A DNA stretch of 64,000 nt from Lantana camara (Eukaryota; Streptophyta; Magnoliopsida; Lamiales; Verbenaceae), in assembly GCA_037501455.1 (NCBI GenBank), contig CM074855.1:55621001-55685000 (forward strand), given 5' to 3'. The position numbers were made by a program, and so were the translations under genes. The notes below the pieces were generated by a model that was given only the letters and a program-made list of their open reading frames with translations, was not told where the DNA came from and ran no database searches. Shown here in pieces: positions 43,178 through 58,357 of this stretch. The stretch's first letter is position 1, and every line of letters starts with the position of its first letter.

Positions 43178-46100
43178 GATTAAATATTTCGGGAAAACAC
43201 AAGTTCAAATTTGATCCCAACTTAATATTACAATGTATTAAATCATAAATCGAATAACGAAGAACGAGAGCGTCATTATTTCTGAAGTATCAGTTCGTAA
43301 AATTGAAGTACTGAAAACAAAAATTGAAGTATTGTTGCATTTAACATAGAGTATGAATATTCGAAAATAAGGTGTTCCAACACAATACGATTATTGGAGC
43401 ATTAAATTGAGATTTAGTGAAACCTAGGTGTCTATTCGTAAAGGGCGAAGTATGATTATCCGATAACAAGGTGTTCATCGGATATTTCGAAACAACGAGT
43501 GTCATTGCTTCAAAAGTATTAACTCGTAAAATTGGGATATGTATATGCATAGTAAGGAGAAATAACTTAAAAACATTTCATAAAGATGAAATCTCTACAT
43601 ATATTGTTAGAAACACTTGTAATTACAAGAAAGTGATTAAATATTTAGGGAAAACACAAGTTCAAATTTGATCCCAACTTAATATTACAATGTATTAAAT
43701 CATAAATCGAATAGCGAAGAACGAGAGCGTCATTATTTCTAAAGTATCAGTTCGTAAAATTGAAGTACTGAAAACAGAAATTGAAGTATTGTTGCATTTA
43801 ACATATAGTTTGAATATTCGAAAACAAGGTGTTCCAACACAATACGATTATTGGAGCATTAAATTGAGATTCAGTGAAACCTAGGTGTCTATTCGGAAAG
43901 AGCGAAGTATGATTATCCGATAACAAGGTGTTCACCGGATATTTCGAAACAACGAGTGTCATCGCTTGGAAAGTATTAATCCGTAAAATTGGGATATGTA
44001 TATGCATAGTAAGGAGAAATAACTTAAAAACATTTCATAAAGATGAAATCTCTACATATATTGTTAGAAACACTTGTAATTACGAGAAAGTGATTAAATA
44101 TTTCGGGAAAACACAAGTTCAAATTTGATCCCAACTTAATATTACAATGTATTAAATCATAAATCGAATAACGAAGAACGAGACCTTCATTATTTCTGAA
44201 GTATCAGTTCAAAAAATTAAAGTACTGAAAACAGAAATTGAAGTATTGTTGCATTTAACATAGAGTATGAATATTCGAAAATAAGGTGTTCCAACACAAC
44301 ACGATTATAGGAGCATTAAATTGAGATTCAGTGAAACCTAGGTGTCTATTCGGACAGGGCGAAGTATGATTATCCGATAACAAGGTGTTCATCGGATATT
44401 TCGAAACAACGAGTGTCATTGCTTCGAAAGTATTAATTCGTAAAATTGGGATATGTATATGTATAGTAAGGAGAAATAACTTAAAAACGTTTCATAAAGA
44501 TGAAATCTCTACATATATTGTTAGAAACACTAGTAATTACTAGAAAGTGATTAAATATTTCGGGAAAACACAAGTTCAAATTTGATCCCAACTTAATATT
44601 ACAATGTACTAAATCATAAATCGAATAACGAAGAACGAGAGCGTCATTATTTCTGAAGTATCATTTCGTAAAATTGAAGTACTGAAAACAGAAATGGAAG
44701 TATTGTTGCATTTAACATAGAGTATGAATATTCGAAAATAAGGTGTTCCAACACAATACGATTATTGGAGCATTAAATTGAGATTTAGTGAAACCTAGGT
44801 GTCTATTCGTAAAGGGCGAAGTATGATTATCCGATAACAAGGTGTTCATCGGATATTTCGAAACAACGAGTGTCATTGCTTGAAAAGTATTAATTCGTAA
44901 AATTGGGATATGTATATGCATAGTAAGGAGAAATAACTTAAAAACATTTCATAAAGATGAAATCTCTACATATATTGTTAGAAACAATTGTAATTACAAG
45001 AAAGTGATTAAATATTTAGGGAAAACACCAGTTCAAATTTGATCCCAACTTAATATTACAATGTCTTAAATCATAAATCGAATAACGAAGAACGAGAGCG
45101 TCATTATTTCTAAAGTGTCAGTTCGTAAAATTGAAGTACTAAAAACAGAAATTGAAGTATTGTTGCATTTAACATAGAGTTTGAATATTCGAAAAAAAGG
45201 TGTTCCAACACAATACGATTATTGGAGCATTAAATTGAGATTCAGTGAAACCTAGGTGTCTATTCGGAAAGGGCGAAGTATGATTATCCGATAACAAGGT
45301 GTTCATCGGATATTTCGAAACAACGAGAGTCATCGCTCGGAAAGTATTAATTCGTAAAATTGGGATATGTATATGCATAGTAAGGAGAAATAACTTAAAA
45401 ACATTTCATAAAGATGAAATCTCTACATATATTGTTAGAAACATTTGTAATTACGAGAAAGTGATTAAATATTTCGGGAAAACACAAGTTCAAATTTGAT
45501 CCCAACTTAATATTACAATGTATTAAATCATAAATCGAATAACGAAGAACGAGAGCTTCATTATTTCTGATGTATCAGTTCGTAAAATTGAAGTACTGAA
45601 AATAGAAATTGAAGTATTGTTGCATTTAACATAGAGTATGAATATTCGAAAATAAGGTGTTCCAACACAATACGATTATTGGAGCATTAAATTGAGATTT
45701 AGGGAAACCTAGGTGTCTATTCGTAAAGGGCGAAGTATGATTATCCGATAACAAGGTGTTCATCGGATATTTCGAAAACACGAGTGTCATTGCTTCAAAA
45801 GTATTAATTCGTAAAATTGGGATATGTGTATGCATAGTAAGGAGAAATAACTTAAAAACATTTCATAAAGATGAAATCTGTACATATATTGTTAGAAACA
45901 CTTGTAATTACGAGAAAGTGATTAAATATTTAGGGAAAACACAAGTTCAAATTTGATCCCAAGTTAATATTACAATGTATTAAATCATAAATCGAATAAC
46001 AAAGAACGAGAGCGTCATTATTTCTGAAGTATCATTTCGTAAAATTGAAGTACTGAAAACAGAAATTGAAGTATTGTTGCATTTAACATAGAGTTTGAAT

Positions 46101-49100
46101 ATTCGAAAACAAGGTGTTCCAACACAATACGATTATTGGAGCATTAAATTGAGATTCAGTAAAACCTAGGTGTCTATTCGGACAGGGCGAAGTATGATTA
46201 TCCGATAACAAGGTGTTCATCGGATATTTCGAAACAACGAGTGTCATCGCTTCGAAAGTATTAATTCGTAAAATTGGGATATGTATATGCATAGTAAGGA
46301 GAAATAACTAAAAAACATTTCATAAAGATGAAATCTCTACATATATTGTTAGAAACACTTGTAATTACGAGAAAGTGATTAAATATTTTGGGAAAACACA
46401 AATTCAAATTTGATCCCAACTTAATATTACAATGTATTAAATCATAAATCGAATAACGAAGAACGAGAGCGTCATTATTTCTGAAGTATCAGTTCGTAAA
46501 ATTGAAGTACTGAAAACAGAAATTGAAGTATTGTTGCATTTAACATCGAGTTTGAATATTCGAAAACAAGGTGTTCCAACACAATACGATTATTGGAGCA
46601 TTAAATTGAGATTCAGTGAAACCTAGGTGTCTATTCGGAAAGGGCGAAGTATGATTATCCGATAACAAGGTGTTCATCGGATATTTCGAAACAACGAGTG
46701 TCATCGCTTGGAAAGTATTAATTCGTAAAATTGGGATATGTATATGCATAGTAAGGAGAAATAACTTAAAAACATTTTATAAAGATGAAATCTCTACATA
46801 TATTGTTAGAAACATTTGTAATTACGAGAAAGTGATTAAATATTTCGGGAAAACACGAGTTCAAATTTGATCCCAACTTAATATTACAATGTATTAAATC
46901 ATAAATCGAATAACGAAGAACGAGAGCTTCATTATTTCTGAAGTATCAGTTCGTAAAATTGAAGTACTGAAAACAGAAATTGAAGTATTGTTGCATTTAA
47001 CATAGAGTATGAATATTCGAAAACAAGGTGTTCCAACACAATACGATTATTGGAGCATTAAATTGAGATTCATTGAAACCTAGGTGTCTATTCGGAAAGG
47101 GCGAAGTATGATTATCCGATAACAAGGTGTTCATCGGATATTTCGAAACAACGAGTGTCATCGCTTGGAAAGTATTAATTCGTAAAATTGGGATATGTAT
47201 ATGCATAGTAAGGAGAAATAACTTACAAACATTTCATAAAGATGAAATCTCTACATATATTGTTAGAAACACTTGTAATTACGAGAAAGTGATTAAATAT
47301 TTCGGGAAAACACGAGTTCAAATTTGATCCCAACTTAATATTACAATGTATTAAATCATAAATCGAATAACGAAGAACGAGAGCTTCATTATTTCTGAAG
47401 TATCAGTTCGTAAAATTGAAGTACTGAAAACAGAAATTGAAGTATTGTTGCATTTAACATAGAGTATGAATATTCGAAAACAAGGTGTTCCAACACAATA
47501 CGATTATTGGAGCATTAAATTGAGATTTAGTGAAACCTAGGTGTCTATTCGTAAAGGGCGAAGTATGATTATCCGATAACAAGGTGTTCATCGGATATTT
47601 CGAAACAACGAGTGTCATTGCTTCAAAAGTATTAATTCGTAAAATTGGGATATGTATATGCATAGTAAGGAGAAATAACTTAAAAACATTTCATAAAGAT
47701 GAAATCTCTACATATATTGTAAGAAACACTTGTAATTACGAGAAAGTGATTAAATACTTCGGGAAAACACAAGTTCAAATTTGATCCCAACTTAATATTA
47801 CGATACATTAAATCATAAATCGAATAATGAAGAACGAGAGGGTCATTATTTCTGAAGTATCAGTTCGTAAAATTGAAGTACTGAAAAGAGAAATTGAAGT
47901 ATTGTTGCATTTAACATAGAGTTTGAATATTCGAAAACAAGGTGTTCCAACACAATATGATTATTGGAGCATTAAATTGAGATTCAGTGAAACCTAGGTG
48001 TCTATTCGGAAAGGGCGAAGTATGATTATCCGATAACAAGGTGTTCATCGGAGATTTCGAAACAACGAGTGTCATCGCTTAGAAAGTATTAATTCGGAAA
48101 ATTGGAATACGTATATGCATAGTAAGGAGAAATAACTTAAAAACATTTCATAAAGATGAAATCTCTACATATATTGTTAGAAACACTTGTAATTACAAGA
48201 AAGTGATTAAATATTTCGGGAAAACACAAGTTCAAATTTGATCCCAACTTAATATTACAATGTATTAAATCATAAATCGAATAACGAAGAACGAGAGCGT
48301 CATTATTTCTAAAGTATCAGTTCGTAAAATTGAAGTACTGAAAACAGAAATTTAAGTATTGTTGCATTTAACATAGAGTATGAATATTCGGAAATAAGGT
48401 GTTCCAACACAATACGATTATTGGAGCATTAAATTGAGATTTAGTGAAACCTAGGTGTCTATTCGTAAAGGGCGAAGTATGATTATCCGATAACAAGGTG
48501 TTCATCGGATATTTCGAAACAACGAGTGTCATTGCTTCAAAAGTATTAATTCGTAAAATTGGGATATGTATGTGCATAGTAAGGAGAAATAACTTAAAAA
48601 CATTTCATAAAGATGAAATCTCTACATATATTGTTAGAAACAGTTGTAATTACGAGAAAGTGATTACATATTTTGGGAAAACACAAGTTCAAATTTGATC
48701 CCAACTTAATATTAAAATGTATTAAATCATAAATCCAATAACGAAGAACGAGAGCTTCATTATTTCTGAAGTATCAGTTCGTAGAGTTGAAGTACTTAAA
48801 ACAGAAATTGAAGTATTGTTGCATTTAACATAGAGTATGAATATTCGAAAATAAGGTGTTCCAACACAATACGATTATTGGAGCATTAAATTGAGATTTA
48901 GTGAAACCTAGGTGTCTATTCGTAAAGGGCGAAGTATGATTATCCGATAACAAGGTGTTCATCGGATATTTCAAAACAACGAGTGTCATTGCTTCAAAAG
49001 TATTAATTCGTAAAATTAGGATATGTATATGCATAGTAAGGAGAAATAACTTAAAAACATTTCATAAAGATGAAATTTCTACATATATTGTTAGAAACAC

Positions 49101-52100
49101 TTGTAATTACAAGAAAGTGATTAAATATTTCGGGAAAACACAAGTTCAAATTTGATCCCAACTTAATATTACAATGTATTAAATCATAAATCGAATAACG
49201 AAGAACGAGAGCGTCATTATTTCTAAAGTATCAGTTCGTAAAATTGAAGTACTGAAAACAGAAATTGAAGTATTGTTGCATTTAACATAGAGTATGAATA
49301 TTCGGAAATGAGGTGTTCCAACACAATACGATTATTGGAGCATTAAATTGAGAATTAGTGAAACCTAGGTGTCTATTCGTAAAGGGCGAAGTATGATTAT
49401 CCGATAACAAGGTGTTCATCGGATATTTCGAAACAACGAGTGTCATTGCTTCAAAAGTATTAATTCGTAAAATTGGGATATGTATATGCATAGTATGGAG
49501 AAATAACTTAAAAACATTTCATAAAGATGAAATCTCTACATATATTGTTAGAAACAGTTGTAATTACGAGAAAGTGATTAAATATTTCGGGAAAACACAA
49601 GTTCAAATTTGATCCCAACTTAATATTAAAATGTATTAAATCATAAATCGAATAACGAAGAACGAGAGCTTCATTAATTCTGAAGTATCAGTTCGTAAAA
49701 TTGAAGTACTTAAAACAGAAATTGAAGTATTGTTGCATTTAACATAGAGTATGAATATTCGAAAATAAGGTGTTCCAACACAATACGATTATTGGAGCAT
49801 TAAATTGAGATTTAGTGAAACCTAGGTGTCTATTCGTAAAGGGCGAAGTATGATTATCCGATAACAAGGTGTTCATCGGATATTTCGAAACAACGAGTGT
49901 CATTGCTTCAAAAGTATTAATTCGTAAAATTGGGATATGTATATGCATAGTAATGAGAAATAACTTAAAAACATTTCATAAAGATGAAATCTCTACATAT
50001 ATTGTTAGAAACAGTTGTAATTACGAGAAAGTGATTACATATTTTGGGAAAACACAAGTTCAAATTTGATCCCAACTTAATATTAAAATGTATTAAATCA
50101 TAAATCGAATAACGAAGAACGAGAGCTTCATTATTTCTGAAGTATCAGTTCGTAAAGTTGAAGTACTTAAAACAGAAATTGAAGTATTGTTGCATTTAAC
50201 ATAGAGTATGAATATTCGAAAATAAGGTGTTCCAACACAATACGATTATTGGAGCATTAAATTGAGATTTAGTGAAACCTAGGTGTCTATTCGTAAAGGG
50301 CGAAGTATGATTATCCGATAACAAGGTGTTCATCGGATATTTCGAAACAACGAGTGTCATTGCTTCAAAAGTATTAATTCGTAAAATTAGGATATGTATA
50401 TGCATAGTAAGGAGAAATAACTTAAAAACATTTCATAAAGATGAAATTTCTACATATATTGTTAGAAACACTTGTAATTACAAGAAAGTGATTAAATATT
50501 TCGGGAAAACACAAGTTCAAATTTGATCCCAACTTAATATTACAATGTATTAAATCATAAATCGAATAACGAAGAACGAGAGCGTCATTATTTCTAAAGT
50601 ATCAGTTCGTAAAATTGAAGTACTGAAAACAGAAATTGAAGTATTGTTGCATTTAACATAGAGTATGAATATTCGGAAATGAGGTGTTCCAAAACAATAC
50701 GATTATTGGAGCATTAAATTGAGATTTAGTGAAGCCTAGGTGTCTATTCGTAAAGGGCGAAGTATGATTATCCGATAACAAGGTGTTCATCGGAGATTTC
50801 GAAACAACGAGTGTCATCGCTTAGAAAGTATTAATTCGGAAAATTGGGATATGTATATGCATAGTAAGGAGAAATAACTTAAAAACATTTCATAAAGATG
50901 AAATCTCTACATATATTGTTAGAAACACTTGTAATTACGAGAAAGTGATTAAATATTTCGGGAAAACACAAGTTCAAATTTGATCCCAACTTAATATTAG
51001 AATGTATTAAATCATGAATCGAATAACGAAGAACGAGAGCTTCATTATTTCTGAAGTATCAGTTCGTAAAATTGAAGTACTGAAAACAGAAATTGAAGTA
51101 TTGTTGCATTTAACATAGAGTATGAATATTCGAAAATAAGGTGTTCCAACACAATACGATTATTGGAGCATTAAATTGAGATTTAGTGAAACCTAGGTGT
51201 CTATTCGTAAAGGGCGAAGTATGATTATCCGATAACAAGGTGTTCATCGGATATTTCGAAACAACGAGTGTCATTGCTTCAAAAGTATTCATTCGTAAAA
51301 TTGGGATATGTATATGCATAGTAATGAGAAATAACTTAGAAACATTTCATAAAGATGAAATCTCTACATATATTGTAAGAAACACTTGTAATTACGAGAA
51401 AGTGATTAAATATTTCGGGAAAACACAAGTTCAAATTGGATCCCAACTTAATATTATGATGTGTTAAATCATAAATCGAATAATGAAGAACGAGAGGGTC
51501 ATTTTTTCTGAAGTATCAGTTCGTAAAATTAAAATACTGAAAACAGAAATTGAAGTATTGTTGCATTTGACATAGAGTTTGAATATTCGAAAACAAGGTG
51601 TTCCAACACAATACGATTATTGGAGCATTAAATTGAGATTCAGTGAAACCTAGGTGTCTATTCGGAAAGGGCGAAGTATGATTATCCGATAACAAGGTGT
51701 TCATCGGAGATTTCGAAACAACGAGTGTCATCGCTTAGAAAGTATTAATTCGGAAAATTGGGATATGTATATGCATAGTAAGGAGAAATAACTTAAAAAC
51801 ATTTCATAAAGGTGAAATCTCTACATATATTGTTAGAAACACTTGTAATTACGAGAAAGTGATTAAATATTTAGGGAAAACACAAGTTCAATTTTGATCC
51901 CAACTTAATATTACAATGTATTAAATCATAAATCGCATAATGAAGAACGAGAGGGTCATTATTTCTGAAGTATCAGTTCGTCAAATTGAAGTACTGAAAA
52001 CAGAAATTGAAGTATTGTTGCATTTAACATAGAGTTTGAATATTCGAAAACAAGGTGTTCCAACACAATACGATTATTGGAGCATTAAATTGAGATTCAG

Positions 52101-55100
52101 TGAAACCTAGGTGTCTATTCGGAAAGGGCGAAGTATGATTATCCGATAACAAGGTGTTCATCGGATATTTCGAAACAACGAGTGTCATCGCTTGGAAAGT
52201 ATTAATTCGTAAAATTGGGATATGTATATGCATAGTAAGGAGAAATAACTTAAAAACATTTCATAAAGATGAAATCTCTACATATATTGTTAGAAACACT
52301 TGTAATTACGAGAAAGTGATTAAATATTTCGGGAAAACACGAGTTCAAATTTGATCCCAACTTAATATTACAATGTATTAAATCATAAATCGAATAACGA
52401 AGAACGAGAGCTTCATTATTTCTGAAGTATCAGTTCGTAAAATTGAAGTACTGAAAACAGAAATTGAAGTATTGTTGCATTTAACATAGAGTATGAATAT
52501 TCGAAAACAAGGTGTTCCAACACAATACGATTATTGGAGGATTAAATTGAGATTTAGTGAAACCTAGGTGTCTATTCGTAAAGGGCGAAGTATGATTATC
52601 CGATAACAAGGTGTTCATCGGATATTTCGAAACAACGAGTGTCATTGCTTCAAAAGTATTAATTCGTAAAATTGGGATATGTATATGCATAGCAAGGAGA
52701 AATAACTTAAAAACATTTCATAAAGATGAAATCTCTACATATATTGTAAGAAACACTTGTAATTACGAGAAAGTGATTAAATACTTCGGTAAAACACAAG
52801 TTCAAATTTGATCCCAACTTAATATTACAATGTATTAAATCATAAATCGAATAACGAAAAAACGAGAGCTTCATTATTTCTGAAGTATCAGTTCGTAAAA
52901 TTGAAGTACTGAAAACAGAAATTGAAGTATTGTTGCATTTAACATATAGTATGAATATTCGAAAATAAGGTGTTCCAACACAATACGATCATTGGAGCAT
53001 TAAATTGAGATTTAGTGAAACCTAGGTGTCTATTCGTAAAGGGCGAAGTATGATTATCCGATAACAAGGTGTTCATCGGAGATTTCGAAACAACGAGTGT
53101 CATCGCTTAGAAAGTATTAATTCGGAAAATTGGGATATGTATATGCATAGTAAGGAGAAATAACTTAAAAACATTTCATAAAGATGAAATCTCTACATAT
53201 ATTGTTAGAAACACTTGTAATTACAAGAAAGTGGTTAAATATTTCGGGAAAACACAAGTTCAAATTTGATCCCAACTCAATATTACAATGTATTAAATCA
53301 TAAATCGAGTAACGAAGAACGAGAGCGTCATTATTTCTAAAGTATCAGTTCGTAAAATTGAAGTACTGAAAACAGAAATTGAAGTATTGTTGCATTTAAC
53401 ATAGAGTATGAATATTCGAAAATAAGGTGTTCCAACACAATACGATTATTGGAGCATTAAATTGAGATTTAGTGAAACCTAGGTGTCTATTCGTAAAGGG
53501 CGAAGTATGATTATCCGATAACAAGGTGTTCATCGGATATTTCGAAACAACGAGTGTCATTGCTTCAAAAGTATTAATTCGTAAAATTTGGATATGTATA
53601 GGCATAGTAAGGAGAAATAACTTTAAAACATTTCATAAAGATGAAATCTCTACATATACTGTTAGAAACACTTGTAATTACGAGAAAGTGATTAAATATT
53701 TCGGGAAAACACAAGTTCAAATTTGATCCCAACTTAATATTAAAATGTATTAAATCATAAATCGAATAACGAAGAACGAGAGCTTCATTATTTCTGAAGT
53801 ATCAGTTCGTAAAATTGAAGTACTTAAAACAGAAATTGAAGTATTGTTGCATTTAACATAGAGTATGAATATTCGAAAATAAGGTGTTCCAACACAATAC
53901 GATTATTGGAGCATTAAATTGAGATTTAGTGAAACCTAGGTGTCTATTCGTAAAGGGCGAAGTATGATTATCCGATAACAAGGTGTTCATCGGATATTTC
54001 GAAACAACGAGTGTCATTGCTTCAAAAGTATTAATTCGTAAAATTGGGATATGTATATGCATAGTAAGGAGAAATAACTTAAAAACATTTCATAAAGATG
54101 AAATCTCTACATATATTGTTAGAAACACTTGTAATTACGAGAAAGTGATTAAATATTTCGGGAAAACACAAGTTCAAATTTGATCCCAACTTAATATTAC
54201 AATGTATTAAATCATAAATCGAATAACGAAAAAACGAGAGCTTCATTATTTCTGAAGTATCAGTTCGTAAAATTGAAGTACTGAAAACAGAAATTGAAGT
54301 ATTGTTGCATTTAACATATAGTATGAATATTCGAAAATAAGGTGTTCCAACACAATACGATCATTGGAGCATTAAATTGAGATTTAGTGAAACCTAGGTG
54401 TCTATTCGTAAAGGGCGAAGTATGATTATCCGATAACAAGGTGTTCATCGGATATTTCGAAACAAGGAGTGTCATTGCTTCAAAAGTATTAATTCGTAAA
54501 ATTGGGATATGTATATGCATAGTAAGGAGAAATAACTTAAAAACATTTTATAAAGATGAAATCTCTACATATATTGTAAGAAACACTTGTAATTACGAGA
54601 AAGTGATTAAATATTTCGGGAAAACACAAGTTCAAATTTGATCCCAACTTAATATTACGATGTGTTAAATCATAAATCGAATAATGAAGAACGAGAGGGT
54701 CATTATTTCTGAAGTATCAGTTCGTAAAATTAAAATACTGAAAACAGAAATTGAAGTATTGTTGCATTTAACATAGAGTTTGAATATTCGAAAACAAGGT
54801 GTTCCAACACAATACGATTATTGGAGCATTAAATTGAGATTCAGTGAAACCTAGGTGTCTATTCGGAAAGGGCGAAGTATGATTATCCGATAACAAGGTG
54901 TTCATCGGAGATTTCGAAACAACGAGTGTCATCGCTTAGAAAGTATTTATTCGGAAAATTGGGATATGTATATGCATAGTAAGGAGAAATAACTTAAAAA
55001 CATTTCATAAAGATGAAATCTCTACATATATTGTTAGAAACACTTGTAATTACGAGAAAGTGATTAAATATTTAGGGAAAACACAAGTTCAAATTTGATC

Positions 55101-56151
55101 CCAACTTAATATTACAATGTATTAAATCATAAATCGAATAATGAAGAACGAGAGGGTCATTATTTCTGAAGTATCAGTTCGTAAAATTGAAGTACTGAAA
55201 ACAGAAATTGAAGTATTGTTGCATTTAACATAGAGTTTGAATATTCGAAAACAAGGTGTTCCAACACAATACGATTATTGGAGCATTAAATTGAGATTCA
55301 GTGAAACCTAGGTGTCTATTCGGAAAGGGCGAAGTATGATTATCCGATAACAAGGTGTTCATCGGAGATTTCGAAACAACGAGTGTCATCGCTTAGAAAG
55401 TATTAATTAGGAAAATTGGGATATGTATATGCATAGTAAGGAGAAATAACCTAAAAACATTTCATAAAGATGAAATCTCTACATATATTGTTAGAAACAC
55501 TTGTAATTACGAGAAAGTGAGTAAATATTTCGGGAAAACACAAGTTCAAATTTGATCCCAACTTAATATTACAATGTATTAAATCATAAATCGAATAACG
55601 AAGAACGAGAGCTTCATTATTTCTGAAGTATCAGTTCGTAAAATTGAAGTACTGAAAACAGAAATAGAAGTATTGTTGCATTTAACATAGAGTATGAATA
55701 TTCGAAAATAAGGTGTTCCAACACAATACGATTATTGGAGCATTAAATTGAGATTTAGTGAAACCTAGGTGTCTATTCGTAAAGGGCGAAGTATGATTAT
55801 CCGATAACAAGGTGTTCATCGGATATTTCGAAACAACGAGTGTCATTGCTTCAAAAGTATTAATTCGTAAAATTGGGATATGTATATGCGTAGTAAGGAG
55901 AAATAACTTAAAAGCATTTTATAAAGATGAAATCTCTACATATATTGTAAGAAACACTTGTAATTACGAGAAAGTGATTAAATATTTCGGGAAAACACAA
56001 GTTCAAATTTGATCCCAACTTAATATTACGATGTATTAAATCATAAATCGAATAATGAAGAACGAGAGGGTCATTATTTCTGAAGTATCAGTTCGTAAAA
56101 TTGAAATATTGAAAACAGAAATTGAAGTATTGTTGCATTTAACATAGAGTT

Positions 56152-56156
56152 TGAAT
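56152..56156. other. Target-site duplication TGAAT, left copy (solo LTR)
   Basis: Recurs at 60181-60185. Removing the LTR and one copy restores the satellite phase. Confidence 0.95.
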
Positions 56157-57175
56157 TGTAGCACCCCGCACGTGAGGCACCACATCCCCCGCACTATGGC
56201 TCAACACGAGTAACGAAACAGTAAATCCGCACCCGTATCAAACCATAGCGAACGGGAGACAAACATAAAAAAAAAAAAACCTTCCTAAGCCAGGCGGAGC
56301 TAGACCCTGCAATGGTTACCAATCCACAAAATATAATGCTGCAAAGCCAAAGTCAACCATAAACGGAATTTGGGCTCTTCAGGCCTCTTTTAAAACATAA
56401 CAATACCCCGTAAGAGCAATTCACTAACAATTTCATAATTATTCAAATTCATGATATAATAGAATGAATCATACATAATTCCAATACATAAATTAGTGCA
56501 GGGACTCTCCTAACTAACTCGACCACTTAAAGACTTCAAACACCTCCGCCTAGCCCGAAACTCCAAAGATCAAACCTGCACACTAAAAGAGTGGGGAGGG
56601 AGAGGGGTCAGTCTCTAGAAGACTGAGTGAGCAGAAGCGATACATATATATAAAACATGCACATGCAAGTCATAAATCCCGAGCAAGGTTTTATTTGAAT
56701 TTAATTCCCAAAAAGGGCAAGAAAATAGATAAACAACGCTCGGATTTTACGACTAAAACATATTAGTTTCAATACGATCATAAATCATACATAAATATAA
56801 GGCTCGGCGAGTGAGCGTGCACAATCTCCAATCAAACTCCGACCGTGTACGACAAATATGAATAATATATTGATTAGGCGATCATGCAATATCTCATAAT
56901 ACATGCAGACCATAAATCATGTCATGTCCTAAATATATTTGTTTGGGCAATCCGATTCCCGGCCTTCCCGCACAGTGCCTATCAATCAATAATCAATCAG
57001 TCAATCATTTTCAATCATAAATAAGTTCCAACCTTCTTCCTCCGGGTTGGTGGTGGGTTTGCAAGGCCCGACCACCCGATCATTGACCAAAAGGGGTTAC
57101 ATGATTCCCCAGATGGCACTCAGCTCCCTTTCCCCGCCAATCTCCTGACGAGGTCCGGTACCGCTGTTCAATAGT

Positions 57176-57239
57176 GGGACTAGTATATGGGATCCCCGTC
57201 AGCCCTTGCTTCCTCGGTTAGCCACATATACTAAGTCCC
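57176..57239 (-). other. 64-nt conserved stem-loop in solo LTR
   Basis: Same length and interior as in families A and C. It stands out because neighbouring solo-LTR sequence has many changes and indels. Confidence 0.75.
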
Positions 57240-58230
57240 GGGGCCCGTACAATCAGAAATCCTAAATGTGTCTCGCCAAACAATTCAATTCATAAGTACA
57301 TATCATAATTCATAAATACATACTATAAGAAATCATACCTTACCGTGTAACTCGGCATATGCTATATACGTACCTCTCCGTGTCATCCGAATCCGTAGCT
57401 AGCATGAAGACACACGGTTTGGAGCATAGCCTCATTACAAAACCATTTTTAAGCTTATATATGCTCTTACGTATAATTCAGAAGAATTTACTCGATAACT
57501 TCATTTGAAAAACTATATATATATATAATCATAAGGTTTTGGCCAAAGCTTTTCACATAAGGGTTGTAGGGTTTGTTATATAGCTAGAACGAAAACCACC
57601 CTCACCTGAACCGTGAAGTTACAAGGATCGAGCACCAAGTGCCTGAACGATCAAAAGCTCTCCACCCTGGAGGCAAACTGTACAAAAGACCACAAGACGT
57701 GTTCGTGAGACTCAAGACTCTTAATGAACCTTATATGACGCACGACAATGCTCAAACATGATATGAAGGCATAAGGATCATATTCAGTCATGAAATGTTC
57801 ATGTACATTATTAAGGCATTTAAATCATATAACCAAATCATTCACTCATTCCTTCATTATCATTCAATTCATATTCCCAATCAATTTATTTCAAGAACTC
57901 AAATAGGAGCATAGAACATGTTCAAGCTCTTCCAACAAGCTACTATATACCTCATATTATATAAGATAGCATATTTCCAAGGTTTGAAAACAAGAAGAAA
58001 TCATATGATATGGAAAATAAGTTATGCGATTCATAAACGACATATAAACACACATAAACGGCATTACGTAAAAGCAAGCCTATAACACATCCAAAAGCCA
58101 TGAAATTACACCATATTACTCCTAACATATAGTAAAACAAGTTCATAGTTCAACACAAAAGGAGATAAGTCATTCAAGAGGTGAAACAAATCAAAAACCG
58201 AAAAGGAAGCAACACGGACTGCGCAGGGGA

Positions 58231-58357
58231 AGGGACACGGGGGTGTCACCAACCCTAGCCAAACTGAGCCACGGGCGTGGCTCAGTACAGAGCTTCCCAG
58301 AAGGTGTGACACGCCCGTGTCTCACTCTTATGAGTAAATGAGACACGGGGGTGTCAC
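58231..58357 (-). repeat. Palindrome cassette in solo LTR
   Basis: Four dyads, including GAGCCACGGGCGTGGCTC, a perfect form of the family A GAGCCACGGTCGTGGCTC. Confidence 0.75.

Larger units (their letters stand above)
43173..56156. repeat. Satellite array 2, 457-bp monomers (28.4 units)
   Basis: Full monomers start at 43340 and then every 457 bp to 52937. Two monomers have a 1-bp insertion in an A run (near 52857 and 54229), so later starts are 53395, 53852, 54310, 54767, 55224, 55681 and 56138. Subtracting the family B element and one AAAGT gives the exact phase of array 1. Three-monomer (1371 bp) higher-order repeats are visible, for example 48367-49737 against 49738-51108. A monomer subtype with CGGAGATTT, CTTAGAAAG and ATTCGGAAAATT begins to appear from about 48.0 kb. 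Confidence 0.97.
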
